NCBI RefSeq assembly: GCF_016863635.1
Contig: NZ_BOPG01000045.1
Span: 124,001-188,000, forward strand
DNA: 64,000 bases
Source: Virgisporangium aurantiacum
GTDB taxonomy: Bacteria > Actinomycetota > Actinomycetes > Mycobacteriales > Micromonosporaceae
Direction of reading: 5' to 3'
Positions 8,841-17,278 of the stretch are shown here, piece by piece. The notes beneath the pieces were generated by a model. That model did not search any database and was not told where the DNA came from. It saw only the letters and a list, made by a program, of their open reading frames with translations. Every line of letters begins with the position of its first letter. Position 1 is the first letter of the stretch. Both the position numbers and the translations under genes were made by a program.

Positions 8841-8912
8841 CGATCTTGCAGTTGTGGTGCCAGGATCACCCGTTTTCGACCTGGTTTGGCGGGCACCACA
8901 ACTGCAAGATCG
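8841..8912. repeat. Long palindromic hairpin repeat, copy A (GATCTTGCAGTTGTGG family)
   Basis: Two perfectly complementary 21-base arms (8841-8861 and 8892-8912, outer sequence CGATCTTGCAGTTGTGGTGC) flank a 30-base loop. The element fills the gap between two convergent genes (stops at 8823 and 8915) almost exactly, so it can act as a bidirectional terminator. The same arm sequence occurs twice more at 35673-35840. Confidence 0.85.
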
Positions 8913-8914
8913 AC

Positions 8915-9391
8915 TCATGGGGTTCCGACCAGGCGGGGGGTGGTGTAGTGGTCGGGTTCGGCGCCGGCCTCGCCGAACACCACGCCGGTGAAGCCGTCCG
9001 TGGGTGCGGTGAAGTGGTAGAACCGGAGCACGGTGCCGTCGGGGTCGGTGACGTCGAGGACGGCGCCGGTGGGGCCGTCGGCGACGCCGCTGTGGGTGAA
9101 ACCCTCCCGGTCGCAGTGCGCGGCCAACCGCACCAGGGCGGCCCGGTCGGCGGGCCGGAAGGCGACCACGTCGAACCCGGTGAGGTCGGGGGTCGACGCG
9201 CACACCTCGCGGTCGCGCAGCGAGACGTTGAACCGCCCGTCGCGGTCGATGAGACCGGCACCGCGCACCACGCCGTCCTCGACGATCTCGACCCAGAGCC
9301 GCAGGCCGAGCAGGCGGGTGTAGAAGTCGACGCTGCGGGCGAGGTCGGTGACGGGCAGTTTGACCTGTAACAGGCCCAGAATGTCGCTCAT
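8915..9391 (-). CDS. VOC (glyoxalase/bleomycin-resistance fold) family protein
   Basis: A 158-residue VOC protein starting MSDILGLLQVKLPVTDLARSVDFYTRLLG, the classic first betaalphabetabetabeta unit; a second unit ends DVTDPDGTVLRFYHF. The family includes dioxygenases, lyases and drug-binding proteins, so function is open. The ATG at 9391 has no ribosome-binding site, but TACCGT lies 7 bases upstream on the minus strand, suggesting a leaderless message. An AraC-type regulator (frameshifted) is divergent and only tens of bases away, which suggests that it controls this gene. The stop lies 2 bases from hairpin copy A. Confidence 0.85.
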   Translation of the reverse strand: MSDILGLLQVKLPVTDLARSVDFYTRLLGLRLWVEIVEDGVVRGAGLIDRDGRFNVSLRDREVCASTPDLTGFDVVAFRPADRAALVRLAAHCDREGFTHSGVADGPTGAVLDVTDPDGTVLRFYHFTAPTDGFTGVVFGEAGAEPDHYTTPRLVGTP

Positions 9392-9398
9392 GCGATCG

Positions 9399-9404
9399 AC
9401 GGTA
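9399..9404 (-). promoter_or_regulatory. Putative -10 box of leaderless VOC gene
   Basis: TACCGT on the minus strand, 7 bases upstream of the ATG at 9391. The plus-strand ATG at 9404 overlaps it, which favours GTG 9431 as the start of the divergent AraC gene. Confidence 0.4.
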
Positions 9405-9430
9405 TGGCCGGGCGCGTGGACAATCCATGC

Positions 9431-10380
9431 GTGACCGTCCGGGAAACCACAGCGTTCGTCCAGACGCCGGTCGACGTGCTGAGCCTGCTGCTGCGGGAAC
9501 TGCGGTTCGAGAGCGCCGCGTACCGGTGGCTGGAACTCGGTGCCCCGTACCGGGTCGGGTTCGACGCGGTCCGGCCGGCGCTGCGCGGGGTCCACATCAT
9601 CGCGCGCGGCACGTGCGAGCTGGTCCTCGACGACGGCTCGGTCACCCCGCTCGGCGCGGGCGACCTGGTGATCCTGCCGGGTGGCGACGGGCACGAACTG
9701 CGCTCGGTGCCGGCACCGGCCGTCCCGGTGGTGTCCGGGATCGAGGTGGCGATGCGTACGCCGGGAAACCGGCTGCGGATCGGTGGGCCACAGTGGACAC
9801 GGTGGTGGTGTGCGGGGCGTTCGTCGTCGGTGAGCCCGACCATCCGGCGCTCCGCGGCCTGCCGACCGTCGTCCACGTGCCCGGCGGCAGCGGCCTGGGA
9901 CCCTACGTCGACGCGTTGAGCGCCGAGGCGTTCGACGGCGGACCGGGTGCCGACCTGGTGATGGCGCGGTTGTCCGACGCGCTGCTGGTGCGGGCGCTGC
10001 GGCACCACGCGCAGACCGTCGAGCGGCCGGGCTGGCTCGCCGGCCTGCGCGACCCGTACGTTTCCCGGGCCCTGGCGGCGATCCACGCCGATCTCGGTCG
10101 ACAGTGGACGGTGGCCGGGCTGGCCCGCACGGCCGGACTGTCCCGGGCGGCGTTCGCGGCGCGGTTCACCGACCGCGTGGGCGAGCCGGTGATCCGCTAT
10201 CTCCAGTCGGCCCGCATGCAACGGGCGCGCACGCTGCTCCGCGCCGAACGCGCGACCGTCTCGGCGGTGGCGGCCCGCGTCGGCTACTCGTCCGACGTGG
10301 CGTTCGCCGCGGCGTTCCGGCGCGAGGTGGGCTGTTCGCCGGGCGGGTGGCGCCGTGCGATCATGTCGGTCGACGCGTGA
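9431..10380 (+). pseudogene. AraC-family regulator with N-terminal cupin, split by a frameshift
   Basis: Two frames together make one full AraC regulator of about 316 residues. Frame one gives the cupin half (VDVLSLLLREL, LDDGSVTPLGAGDLVILPGG, up to about nucleotide 9785). The other gives the rest: TVVVCGAFVVGEPDHP, VVHVPGGSG, and a C-terminal double helix-turn-helix (WTVAGLARTAGLSRAAFAARF, then VSAVAARVGYSSDVAFAAAFRR). The switch falls at about 9780-9795, near a GGG run, and needs one extra base to restore the frame. It is either a real mutation or an assembly error; domain content is otherwise intact. GTG at 9431 fits the divergent promoter layout better than ATG at 9404. Its stop overlaps the start of the NUDIX gene. 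Confidence 0.8.
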
Positions 10381-10877
10381 CGGAGGACGGCGGATTGCAG
10401 GCGGTCATTGCCACTCTCGGGTACGTGCTGTCCGCCGACGGGCGTGAGGTGCTGATGCTGCACCGCAACAGCCGTACCGACGACTACCACTACGGCAAGT
10501 ACAACGGCCTCGGCGGCAAGGTCGAGCCGACCGAGGACGTGTGCGCCGGGATGCGTCGCGAGGTCGCGGAGGAGGCCGGCATCACCGCGGTCGGCATGGA
10601 TCTCGCCGGCACCGTGTCGTGGCCCGGCTTCGGCCGCGACGGCGAGGCGTGGCTCGGCTTCATCTTCCGCATCCGGTCGTGGACCGGCACGCCGCTCACC
10701 CGCTGCGCCGAGGGCACGCTGGAGTGGGTCGCGGTCGCGGATCTGCTCGCCGGCCGATTCCCGGTGTGGGAGGGCGACCGCAACTTCCTGCCGCTGGTGT
10801 TCGCCGGCAAGACGTTCCACGGGGTGATGCCGTACGCGAACGGACGCCCGCTGAGCTGGACGTATTCGCAGCTCTGA
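10377..10877 (+). CDS. NUDIX hydrolase (MutT/8-oxo-dGTPase-like)
   Basis: A 166-residue NUDIX protein. The box GxxxxxExxxxxxxREUxEExGU is complete: it begins GGKVEPTED and ends RREVAEEAGI. The context LHRNSRTDDYHYGKYNGLGG before it resembles MTH1/MutT-type sanitising enzymes that hydrolyse oxidised purine nucleoside triphosphates. The GTG start overlaps the TGA of the AraC gene (GTGA), so translation is coupled. It ends FHGVMPYANGRPLSWTYSQL, a tail also common in 8-oxo-dGTP phosphatase-like members. Substrate is inferred from family resemblance only. Confidence 0.9.
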   Translation: MTEDGGLQAVIATLGYVLSADGREVLMLHRNSRTDDYHYGKYNGLGGKVEPTEDVCAGMRREVAEEAGITAVGMDLAGTVSWPGFGRDGEAWLGFIFRIRSWTGTPLTRCAEGTLEWVAVADLLAGRFPVWEGDRNFLPLVFAGKTFHGVMPYANGRPLSWTYSQL

Positions 10878-10919
10878 GCCTCATTTGCCGGCCGGCGGGC
10901 GGAGGACGACACTGGCGCG

Positions 10920-11990
10920 GTGAGTTTCTACACGGGGGACGTTCTCAAGCCCGCGCCGCGGCCACGGCACCGACGGCTGTGGATCTCTGCGGGCGTCGCC
11001 GTCGTGGTGCTCGTCGGGGCCGTGTGCGGGCTCGGTTGGTGGGCGTACTCGCGGGCCACGGCCGACGACGTCACCCGGGCCCACGCCGGCGACTGCGTGG
11101 GCGCCGCCGACGACGAGGAGCCGCCGTACCGGCTCGTGCCGTGCGGTTCCGCGAAGGCCGAGTTCACGGTGCTGCGGATGCTGCCGGGCGACACCGGCGC
11201 CGCGGAGTGTCCCCAGGTGCCGGGCGCGGCGCTGTGGTTCACCGCCGGTGAGCGGATCGCGTGCCTGGGCAAGAAGGGCGTCGACCCGAAGACGGCGGTC
11301 AACGTGGCGAAGGAGGGCGACTGCCTCCACATGGAGGTGACCGCCGGCGTCCTCCGGCCGGACAAGGAACCGCTGCGGCTCGACTGCGCCGACCCGCGCG
11401 CGAACGTGGTGGTGCTCCGGCGGAAGACCGGCGTCAGCAAGTTCGACAAGCCGTGCGAGGACGTTCCCGGCACCGCCGGCACCTACGGCTGGAACTGGCG
11501 CTCCGAGCATCCCGTGGTCAATGTCGATGTCACCATCGACGTGATGCTGTGCGTCGGGCCGTCGGAGGGGGCGAAGGCCGCCGCCGCGGCGTCCGCCTCC
11601 GCGCAGGCCGACGCCCGCAGCAACTGCAAGTTCGTGACCAAGGAGGAGCTGTCGGCCGTGGTCTCCAGCGTCATGGGGCGCACCCTCACCGCCCTGTCCG
11701 CGGAGGAGCGCGAGTACGAGTGCCTGTACCAGTTCCCCGGCCAGTACCAGACGGTCCGGGCCGACTTCGGCCGGACGACCGAGTTCCGCCCGGGCACCGG
11801 CGACGAGACCCTGACCGTCGACGGGCTCCGGGCGATCTACGGTCCCGGCGAGGGCAACCGGGTGCTGAGCGTGTACGTCCCGAACGGCAACTTCACCGTC
11901 ATCGTGTGGCTGGACGGCGTGAACGACAGCCGCGCCAAGACGATCGCCACCGCGGTGTTCCGGATCGCGCGTCCCCGGCTGCCCGCCTAA
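10920..11990 (+). CDS. Membrane-anchored envelope protein with paired GDC domains (LppU-like)
   Basis: A 356-residue protein with one membrane segment (about 20-42, LWISAGVAVVVLVGAVCGLGWW) and an extracytoplasmic remainder. Two similar cysteine modules follow: GDCVGAADDEEPPYRLVPC and GDCLHMEVTAGV...LDC, like the repeats of actinobacterial LppU and septum-formation-domain proteins. A C-terminal region with paired cysteines (NCKFVTKEELSAVV, ECLYQFPG) recalls DUF3558-type lipoproteins. GGAGGA lies before the GTG start. Function unknown; probably a cell-surface protein held by disulphides. It is convergent with the sialidase gene, sharing 4 bases. Confidence 0.7.
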   Translation: MSFYTGDVLKPAPRPRHRRLWISAGVAVVVLVGAVCGLGWWAYSRATADDVTRAHAGDCVGAADDEEPPYRLVPCGSAKAEFTVLRMLPGDTGAAECPQVPGAALWFTAGERIACLGKKGVDPKTAVNVAKEGDCLHMEVTAGVLRPDKEPLRLDCADPRANVVVLRRKTGVSKFDKPCEDVPGTAGTYGWNWRSEHPVVNVDVTIDVMLCVGPSEGAKAAAAASASAQADARSNCKFVTKEELSAVVSSVMGRTLTALSAEEREYECLYQFPGQYQTVRADFGRTTEFRPGTGDETLTVDGLRAIYGPGEGNRVLSVYVPNGNFTVIVWLDGVNDSRAKTIATAVFRIARPRLPA

Positions 11991-13183
11991 CGGAGAGCGG
12001 CAAGCGGGACGCGGCGGAAGGTGATGGTCTCGTTGGCGCCGAAGTTGCCGGTCTCGTAGAGCACCCCCACCACGCCGTCCAGTTGGACCAGGTCGGAGTA
12101 GGCGGCCGGCAGTCCGGACAGGGCGACCGCCGGGCGGAACGTCGCGCCGCCGTCGGTGCTCACGCGCAGGGTCAGCACCGCGCGCGCGGCCGGGTCGGCG
12201 GGGCCCGAGTACACCAGCGGTCCGCCGGTCACCTGGAGCACGCTGCCCTGCACCACCGGGCCGACGATCGTCCCTTGTGGACGGAACGGGACCTCCAGCG
12301 TCCGGCCGCCGTCGCGGCTGTAGGCGTCGGCGCGGTTGCCGGGCGCGGTGCCGTTGTGTTCGCGGGTGTTGACGTACAGCCGGCCGTCGGGGAGTTCGGC
12401 GGCTGTCGACTCGTTGGAGTTGACGTAGCCGTTGGGGTTGTCGTCGGTGAACCCGATCTGCCAGTTCGCGCCGCCGTCGTCGCTGTAGAGGGAGTGGGCG
12501 CCGTAGTACTTGGCCTCGGTGCCGGTGTCGGTCGTGCCGGCGGTGGGCGCGGTCGAGTGGTTCGCGGGGACCAGGAGGCGGCCGCTCCGGAGCCGGACGG
12601 CGTGCCCGGGGCCGGTGGCGTACCAGCGCCAGTCGGCCGCCTTGGTCTGCGCGGTGATCTCCCGCGGCGCCGACCACGTCTTTCCGTCGTCGTCGCTGGT
12701 CTGCGCGAAGACCCGGCGGCTCTGCTCGGGCGGCACCTCGCCGCGCATGATGGCCGCCTCCGACGCCGTGCCCCCGTTGTACGTCGACAGCAGCACGACC
12801 CGGCCCGACGCCGTGAGCACCGGTGCCGGGTTCCCCGACGTGTTCGGGCCGCTGTCGTACACGACCTGCAGCGGGCCCCACGTGCAGCCGCCGTCGGTGG
12901 ACCGCTTGAGCACGAGGTCGATGTCGCCGGCGTCGCCGGACCCGCCCTGCCGTCCCTCGGCGAACGCGAGCAGCGCGGTGCGGGTCCGCAGCACCGCCGG
13001 GATGCGGAACGTGTGGTACCCCTCCGTGCCCGAGGTGTAGGGGACCGAGGAGTCGCAGCGGGCGCCGGCGGCAGTGGCGGTCGCGGCATCCACAGCGGCC
13101 GATCGGGCGGTTCCGGGGAGGACCGCGACGAGGCCGCAGCCGATGAGCAGCAGGGAACGGGCGCGGGCGGAGGCGGACGCCAT
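11987..13183 (-). CDS. Secreted sialidase (exo-alpha-sialidase, GH33 type)
   Basis: About 398 residues. A signal peptide (residues 1-35, ARSLLLIGCGLVAVLPGTA) precedes a six-bladed propeller. HTFRIPAVL carries the FRIP arginine motif, and Asp boxes include STDGGCTW, SDDDGKTW, SDDGGANW, SRDGGRT and STDGGATF. Glu in NESTAAELPDGR and Tyr in AAYSDLVQL fit the catalytic Glu/Tyr pair. It releases terminal sialic acids from glycans outside the cell. ATG at 13183 is preferred to 13192 because GGATGG sits about 8 bases upstream. No sialic acid catabolic genes are nearby, so the sugar may be used elsewhere or the enzyme may serve host/soil glycan processing. Confidence 0.92.
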   Translation of the reverse strand: MASASARARSLLLIGCGLVAVLPGTARSAAVDAATATAAGARCDSSVPYTSGTEGYHTFRIPAVLRTRTALLAFAEGRQGGSGDAGDIDLVLKRSTDGGCTWGPLQVVYDSGPNTSGNPAPVLTASGRVVLLSTYNGGTASEAAIMRGEVPPEQSRRVFAQTSDDDGKTWSAPREITAQTKAADWRWYATGPGHAVRLRSGRLLVPANHSTAPTAGTTDTGTEAKYYGAHSLYSDDGGANWQIGFTDDNPNGYVNSNESTAAELPDGRLYVNTREHNGTAPGNRADAYSRDGGRTLEVPFRPQGTIVGPVVQGSVLQVTGGPLVYSGPADPAARAVLTLRVSTDGGATFRPAVALSGLPAAYSDLVQLDGVVGVLYETGNFGANETITFRRVPLAALR

Positions 13184-13209
13184 GGGCACCATCCTTGTCG
13201 GTCGAGATA

Positions 13210-13231
13210 GGACGTAGGACGTCGTATGTCC
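13210..13231. promoter_or_regulatory. 22-bp palindrome upstream of sialidase, probable operator
   Basis: The arms GGACGTAGGAC and GTCGTATGTCC match at 9 of 11 positions when reverse-complemented. The site lies 27-48 bases upstream of the sialidase start, where a repressor would cover the promoter. The core TAGGAC/GTCGTA recalls GntR-family (FCD) operators. The regulator is not in this window. Confidence 0.5.
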
Positions 13232-13285
13232 GCGCCGACGCTAGCCGGGCTGGACGGCAAGGTCAAGGATCGAGCCGCGTCAGGG

Positions 13286-13960
13286 TCACCAGCGGTCGAG
13301 CGAGCCGAGCAGCATCGCCGACGCGATGCCGAACGCGAACAGGAACCCGACGACGTCGCGGACCAGTGCCCATCCCGACGCGAATCCGTAGGCCAGCACA
13401 CCGGTCGTCGCCCCGGCCAGCAGCAACACGAAGAACACCCAGCAGAACAGCCGGAAAAAGAGGTGGAACCAGCCGTCCCAGAAGCCGAAGGCCAGGCCCC
13501 ACACCAGGATCCCGAAGCCCATCGCCGCCAGGAACAGCCAGCCGCCCAGCGCGTAGCCGACCGACGGCTGGAACCACTGCTCGCCGCCGTCGACCTCCAG
13601 GCCGACCACGGCGCCGCGCCAGGTCCGCAGTTCGACCGACATTCCCGCGCGCACCGCGGCGTAGAAGTCCTTCGACACGTCGCGGGTGGAGCGCCGGCCG
13701 TCGGCCCGCTCCCAGGTGACCTCGTAGTGGACCGACGTCGTCGTATGACCCTCGCTGTCGGTGTTCGTCGTGGTGTAGGTGTCGCGGGCGACGATCGTGC
13801 CCGGCTCGCGGCCGAAGCAGTCGGCGCGGCGGTCGCACTCGACCACGGCGCGGAACGCGCGGACGTCGTGGAACGGGCCGACGGCGCGGACGATCCCGAA
13901 CACCATGACGCCCAGGCCGATCAGAACCAGGAGACCGCGGACCCAGCCGAAGCGCACCAT
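13286..13960 (-). CDS. Predicted multi-pass membrane protein, unknown function
   Basis: A 224-residue protein with an N-terminal membrane helix (GLLVLIGLGVMVFGIV), an extracytoplasmic part of about 110 residues containing two cysteines (ECDRRADCF) and a DUF3592-like beta-rich segment (TYTTTNTDSEGHTTTSVHYEV), then three or four helices (GWLFLAAMGFGILVWGLAFG, LFFRLFCWVFFVLLLAGA, VVGFLFAFGIASAML). DUF3592-like proteins have no known function. The start ATG has TACGCT 7 bases upstream and no ribosome-binding site, so it is probably leaderless. Confidence 0.72.
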   Translation of the reverse strand: MVRFGWVRGLLVLIGLGVMVFGIVRAVGPFHDVRAFRAVVECDRRADCFGREPGTIVARDTYTTTNTDSEGHTTTSVHYEVTWERADGRRSTRDVSKDFYAAVRAGMSVELRTWRGAVVGLEVDGGEQWFQPSVGYALGGWLFLAAMGFGILVWGLAFGFWDGWFHLFFRLFCWVFFVLLLAGATTGVLAYGFASGWALVRDVVGFLFAFGIASAMLLGSLDRW

Positions 13961-13967
13961 CGACCAC

Positions 13968-13973
13968 AGCGTA
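13968..13973 (-). promoter_or_regulatory. Putative -10 box of leaderless membrane-protein gene
   Basis: TACGCT on the minus strand, 7 bases before the ATG at 13960, located between that start and the stop of the upstream dehydrogenase at 13980. Confidence 0.35.
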
Positions 13974-13979
13974 TCCGGG

Positions 13980-14978
13980 TCAGGCGTTCAGCGTGAGCTG
14001 GTGCGCCTCCACGCCGCCCTGCAACGGTTCCCCGCGCACCAGCCGCCCGACCTCGTCGGTGGCGAACTCGCCCAGCCGCCGCAGCTCCCGTCCCTGCGCG
14101 CCGGCCAGGTGCGGGGTGATGAACACGTTCGGCATATCGAGCAGGGGGTGGCCCGGCGGCAGGGGTTCGGGCTCGGTGACGTCGAGGACCGCCGAGATGC
14201 GGCCGGTCGCGCATTCGCGGGTGAGGGCGTCGGTGTCGACCAGCGAGCCGCGGGCGGTGTTGATGAGGACGGCGCCGTCGGGCATCAGCGCGAGGCGGCG
14301 GTCGTCGAGGAGGTGCCGGGTCTCCGGCAGGGCCGGCGCGTGGATCGTCAGCAGGTCGCTGCGCCGGCACAGGGCGTCGAGGTCGACGGGTTCGGCGCCG
14401 AGCCGCCGGGCCTCGCGCGGGGCGAGGTAGGGGTCGTGGAGGAGGACGGCGACGTCGAGGCGGCGCAGGCCGTCGAGCACGAGGCGGCCGATCCGCGACG
14501 CGCCCACCACGCCCACCGTGCAGCCGAGCAGGCCGCTGTCGGCGGGTGACCGGGCCACGACTGCCGGCTCGGCGGCGTAGGAGCGGGCCCGGGCGAACGC
14601 GCGCTTGGCGCCGAGCGTCACGGCGGCGATCGTGTACTCGGCGACGGGGACGGCGTTGGCACCGGCGGCCGACGACACGAGCAGGCCGCGTTCGAACACC
14701 ACCGGGTCGAGGTGGTTCTTGACCGTGCCGGCGGCGTGGACGCAGGCGCGCAACGCCGGTGCGGCGTCGAGCACGGCGGCGTCGACGCGGGGGCAGCCCC
14801 AGCCGCTGATGAGGATCTCGGCCCGGGCCAGCGCGGCGTGCGGCGGGTCGAACGACGTGAGGGTCAGCTCGGGGTCGACGTCGACGAGGCGGGTGAGCCG
14901 GCGCATCACGTCGGGAGGGAACGCGCCGTCGCGGGCCCACGGCGCGAGGGCGAGAACGGCGGGCGGTCGTGGCGCCAC
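13980..14978 (-). CDS. D-2-hydroxyacid dehydrogenase family protein
   Basis: A 332-residue D-isomer-specific hydroxyacid dehydrogenase. The cofactor loop reads GCTVGVVGASRIGR (Ala/Ser in place of one Gly of GxGxxG). The catalytic residues are visible as NTARGSLVDTDAL (Arg), LDVTEPEPLPPGHPL (Glu) and FITPHLAGA (His). Members reduce 2-keto acids or oxidise D-hydroxyacids with NAD(P)H; substrate is not predictable. GTG at 14978 has AGGAG 8 bases upstream. It stands alone between a membrane-protein gene downstream and the SCO0854-like gene upstream on the same strand, with a 90-base gap to the latter. Confidence 0.9.
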   Translation of the reverse strand: MAPRPPAVLALAPWARDGAFPPDVMRRLTRLVDVDPELTLTSFDPPHAALARAEILISGWGCPRVDAAVLDAAPALRACVHAAGTVKNHLDPVVFERGLLVSSAAGANAVPVAEYTIAAVTLGAKRAFARARSYAAEPAVVARSPADSGLLGCTVGVVGASRIGRLVLDGLRRLDVAVLLHDPYLAPREARRLGAEPVDLDALCRRSDLLTIHAPALPETRHLLDDRRLALMPDGAVLINTARGSLVDTDALTRECATGRISAVLDVTEPEPLPPGHPLLDMPNVFITPHLAGAQGRELRRLGEFATDEVGRLVRGEPLQGGVEAHQLTLNA

Positions 14979-15068
14979 GGATCAGCTCCTGGGAGGAAAG
15001 CGGCAGCCCTGTTGGTCTTACGGCATAGCCGTGAGGAGAAGGAAGGACCGCCATGGCCTCCCACCGGA

Positions 15069-17264
15069 TCATAGCAACCGCGCCGGATCGGCCGCATCGA
15101 AGGTGTTCGCCGGGTTGCTCGGCCGGAACACGTAGGCCGGGCCGCCGGTGATGCTCACGTCGGCGTCGTCGTAGAGGACCGGCATGCCGTCGTCGGAGGC
15201 GGGGGCGTGCCGGTACAGGTCGTGCACGCTGGGCAGGCTCGCCAGGTACTCGACGTAGGCGGGCATGCTGGTGGCCAGCCGCGTCCCGTTCACGGCCGCC
15301 GACCCGATGTGCGCCGGCAGGTTCGCGTCGAGGTAGACCAGTTCGCGGCGGGCCACGTCGACGTAGGCGACGAACTTGGTATGGCTGTCGCCGGCGAGCG
15401 GGAACGCGAGCTGGCAACGGCTCGGCTCGAACAGCGCGCCGTCCTCGGCGTTCTCGCCCCACTGCAGGGCGGCGAACACGTCCTGCGCCTCGGAGAACAT
15501 CCTGCCCGAGTAGCAGAGCACGCTCCACACCGCGTACCGCACCCGCGACCGCGCGAGCCGCTCGGGATACAGGTCGATGAGCTGGCAGGCCCGCCCCTGC
15601 CGGTCGGCGCCGCTGATCGGGTCGCCGGAGAAGACCGCTCCGGGCGCGGTGCGGCCGCCGAACCGGACGTCGGTCCAGCAGCACGCGCCGACCGGCGTCC
15701 AGTCGGCGTCGAAGAAGTTCCAGCTGTTGTCGAACCACCCGGTCGGCACGCCCGCCCCGAACTGCCAGTAGGACGCCGACCGCAGGAACGTCACGCCGGC
15801 CGGGATCGGGAACACGGTGCCCCGACCGTACGGCGCCAGCTCGGCGTCGTTGGTGGGAAGCTTCACGCGGCTCACGGCGGGCGACAGCGCGACCGGCGGG
15901 GCCTTCTCCAGCCGCGCCGTCAGCTCGGCCGCGATGGCCGCCAGCAGTTCGTGGCGGTGGTCGACCGGCAGCCGGACCAGGTGGGCGGCGGCCACCACCT
16001 GCACCCGGCTCCAGTTGCCGCGGGGCGGGTACATGCGCCACCGGCGTTTGTCCACAGTGGACAGGAAGCCGCGCAGCTTCAACAGCTGGATGACGGTGAG
16101 CCGGCCGGTGATCGTCGCGAACATCTCGACGGCGGGCGCGCCGAACGCGAGCACGAGCACCCGCAGCCGCCGGGCGTACTCGCCGGGCCGGGTGGCGAGC
16201 AGCGTCAGGACCGCCGGGTCGCCGGCCGCGAGCAGCGCCTCGACCCGGGCGTTGAACGTCGGCACGGGCACGGCGCGGTAGAGGCGGTCGTACGCGGCGA
16301 CGACGCGCGGGTACACGTCGCGGTAGTCGCCCGGCCGCAGCTCGCGCATCAGCCGCTTGAACCGCTCGGGACGGCGCGCCACGTCCTCGTCGAGGTTCGG
16401 CGCGCCCTCGAGCATCGCGAGCAGGAACCGGCGCTCGCGCCGCGCGAACCGCCGCAACCGGCTCGGCCGGCGCAGGCCGACATCGCCGTCGGACAGCGCG
16501 ACCGCCAGCCGCAGCACGTCGGTGGCAGTGTCCACAGTGGCCGGTAGGCCGCGGGCGCACATCAGCGCGGCGAGCCGGATCCGGTTCTCCACGAACGGCA
16601 CCGTCGCCAGGTCGACCGGCCCGTCGACGAGGTACTCGACGTCCTCCCACTGGTCGTCGGTCCAGCGCGCGGGCAGGGCGCAGAGCGAGGCGAGAACCCG
16701 CGGCAACGAGTCAGGTGCGGCGGCGTGCAGCACCCGGGGCGCGGGCGCGTCGGCGAGCGGCGGACGCTCGCGCTCCTCCTCGGAGACGTATTCGCTCGGC
16801 AGGCCCCAGTACATGAGGATCTGCCGGCTCCAGTACGCCACGTCGTCCATCGCGAGGACTTCAGCGGGAAAGTTCTTGTAGACGACGAACCGGTCCATCC
16901 GCCGGTCGGCGCCGGTGAGCTTTGCCAGCACCGGTTCGAGCCCGACCCACCACGCCCCGATCGCGTCGTCGCCGGCGCGCGCCAGTGCCTCGTAGGCGGG
17001 TGCGGAGAGCGCGTAGCCGTAGTACGCGATGTTCGCCGCCACCGTGGCCAGCGCCGCCGGGCCCGTGGCCGCGGCACCCGGCGCGGGGGTGCCCACCAGG
17101 TCGTGACGCACGAGGACGCGCTGGGCGCCGGATCCGTACGCCGGAACCCGCTCGATCTGGTCTGGCAGCACGCCCGCAAGAGTGCCGGTGCGGGCCGGCG
17201 GAGTCAACCGGAATGCGGCGGACCAATCCGGCGGGATTGGCTCTGGATCGGCGGTCGACCGCAC
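15069..17264 (-). CDS. MXAN_6230/SCO0854-like large protein, RING part not seen
   Basis: Up to 731 residues. The C-terminal third (CQLIDLYPERLARSRVRYAVW, then LCYSGRMFSEAQDVFAALQWGE, LFEPSRCQLAFPLAG, ELVYLDANLPAHIGSA) matches my memory of the conserved TerD-related end of the MXAN_6230/SCO0854 family. The middle is helical and Arg-rich (about 280-480, including FKRLMRELRPGDYRDVYPRV). Those proteins usually carry an N-terminal RING-like cysteine cluster; no CxxC pairs are visible here. The start is uncertain: GTG 17264 or GTG 17171, neither with a good ribosome-binding site. Function unknown; related genes occur with tellurite-resistance-type stress operons. It lies divergent from a beta-hydroxyacid dehydrogenase. 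Confidence 0.6.
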   Translation of the reverse strand: MRSTADPEPIPPDWSAAFRLTPPARTGTLAGVLPDQIERVPAYGSGAQRVLVRHDLVGTPAPGAAATGPAALATVAANIAYYGYALSAPAYEALARAGDDAIGAWWVGLEPVLAKLTGADRRMDRFVVYKNFPAEVLAMDDVAYWSRQILMYWGLPSEYVSEEERERPPLADAPAPRVLHAAAPDSLPRVLASLCALPARWTDDQWEDVEYLVDGPVDLATVPFVENRIRLAALMCARGLPATVDTATDVLRLAVALSDGDVGLRRPSRLRRFARRERRFLLAMLEGAPNLDEDVARRPERFKRLMRELRPGDYRDVYPRVVAAYDRLYRAVPVPTFNARVEALLAAGDPAVLTLLATRPGEYARRLRVLVLAFGAPAVEMFATITGRLTVIQLLKLRGFLSTVDKRRWRMYPPRGNWSRVQVVAAAHLVRLPVDHRHELLAAIAAELTARLEKAPPVALSPAVSRVKLPTNDAELAPYGRGTVFPIPAGVTFLRSASYWQFGAGVPTGWFDNSWNFFDADWTPVGACCWTDVRFGGRTAPGAVFSGDPISGADRQGRACQLIDLYPERLARSRVRYAVWSVLCYSGRMFSEAQDVFAALQWGENAEDGALFEPSRCQLAFPLAGDSHTKFVAYVDVARRELVYLDANLPAHIGSAAVNGTRLATSMPAYVEYLASLPSVHDLYRHAPASDDGMPVLYDDADVSITGGPAYVFRPSNPANTFDAADPARLL

Positions 17265-17278
17265 CCGACGATGACCCG

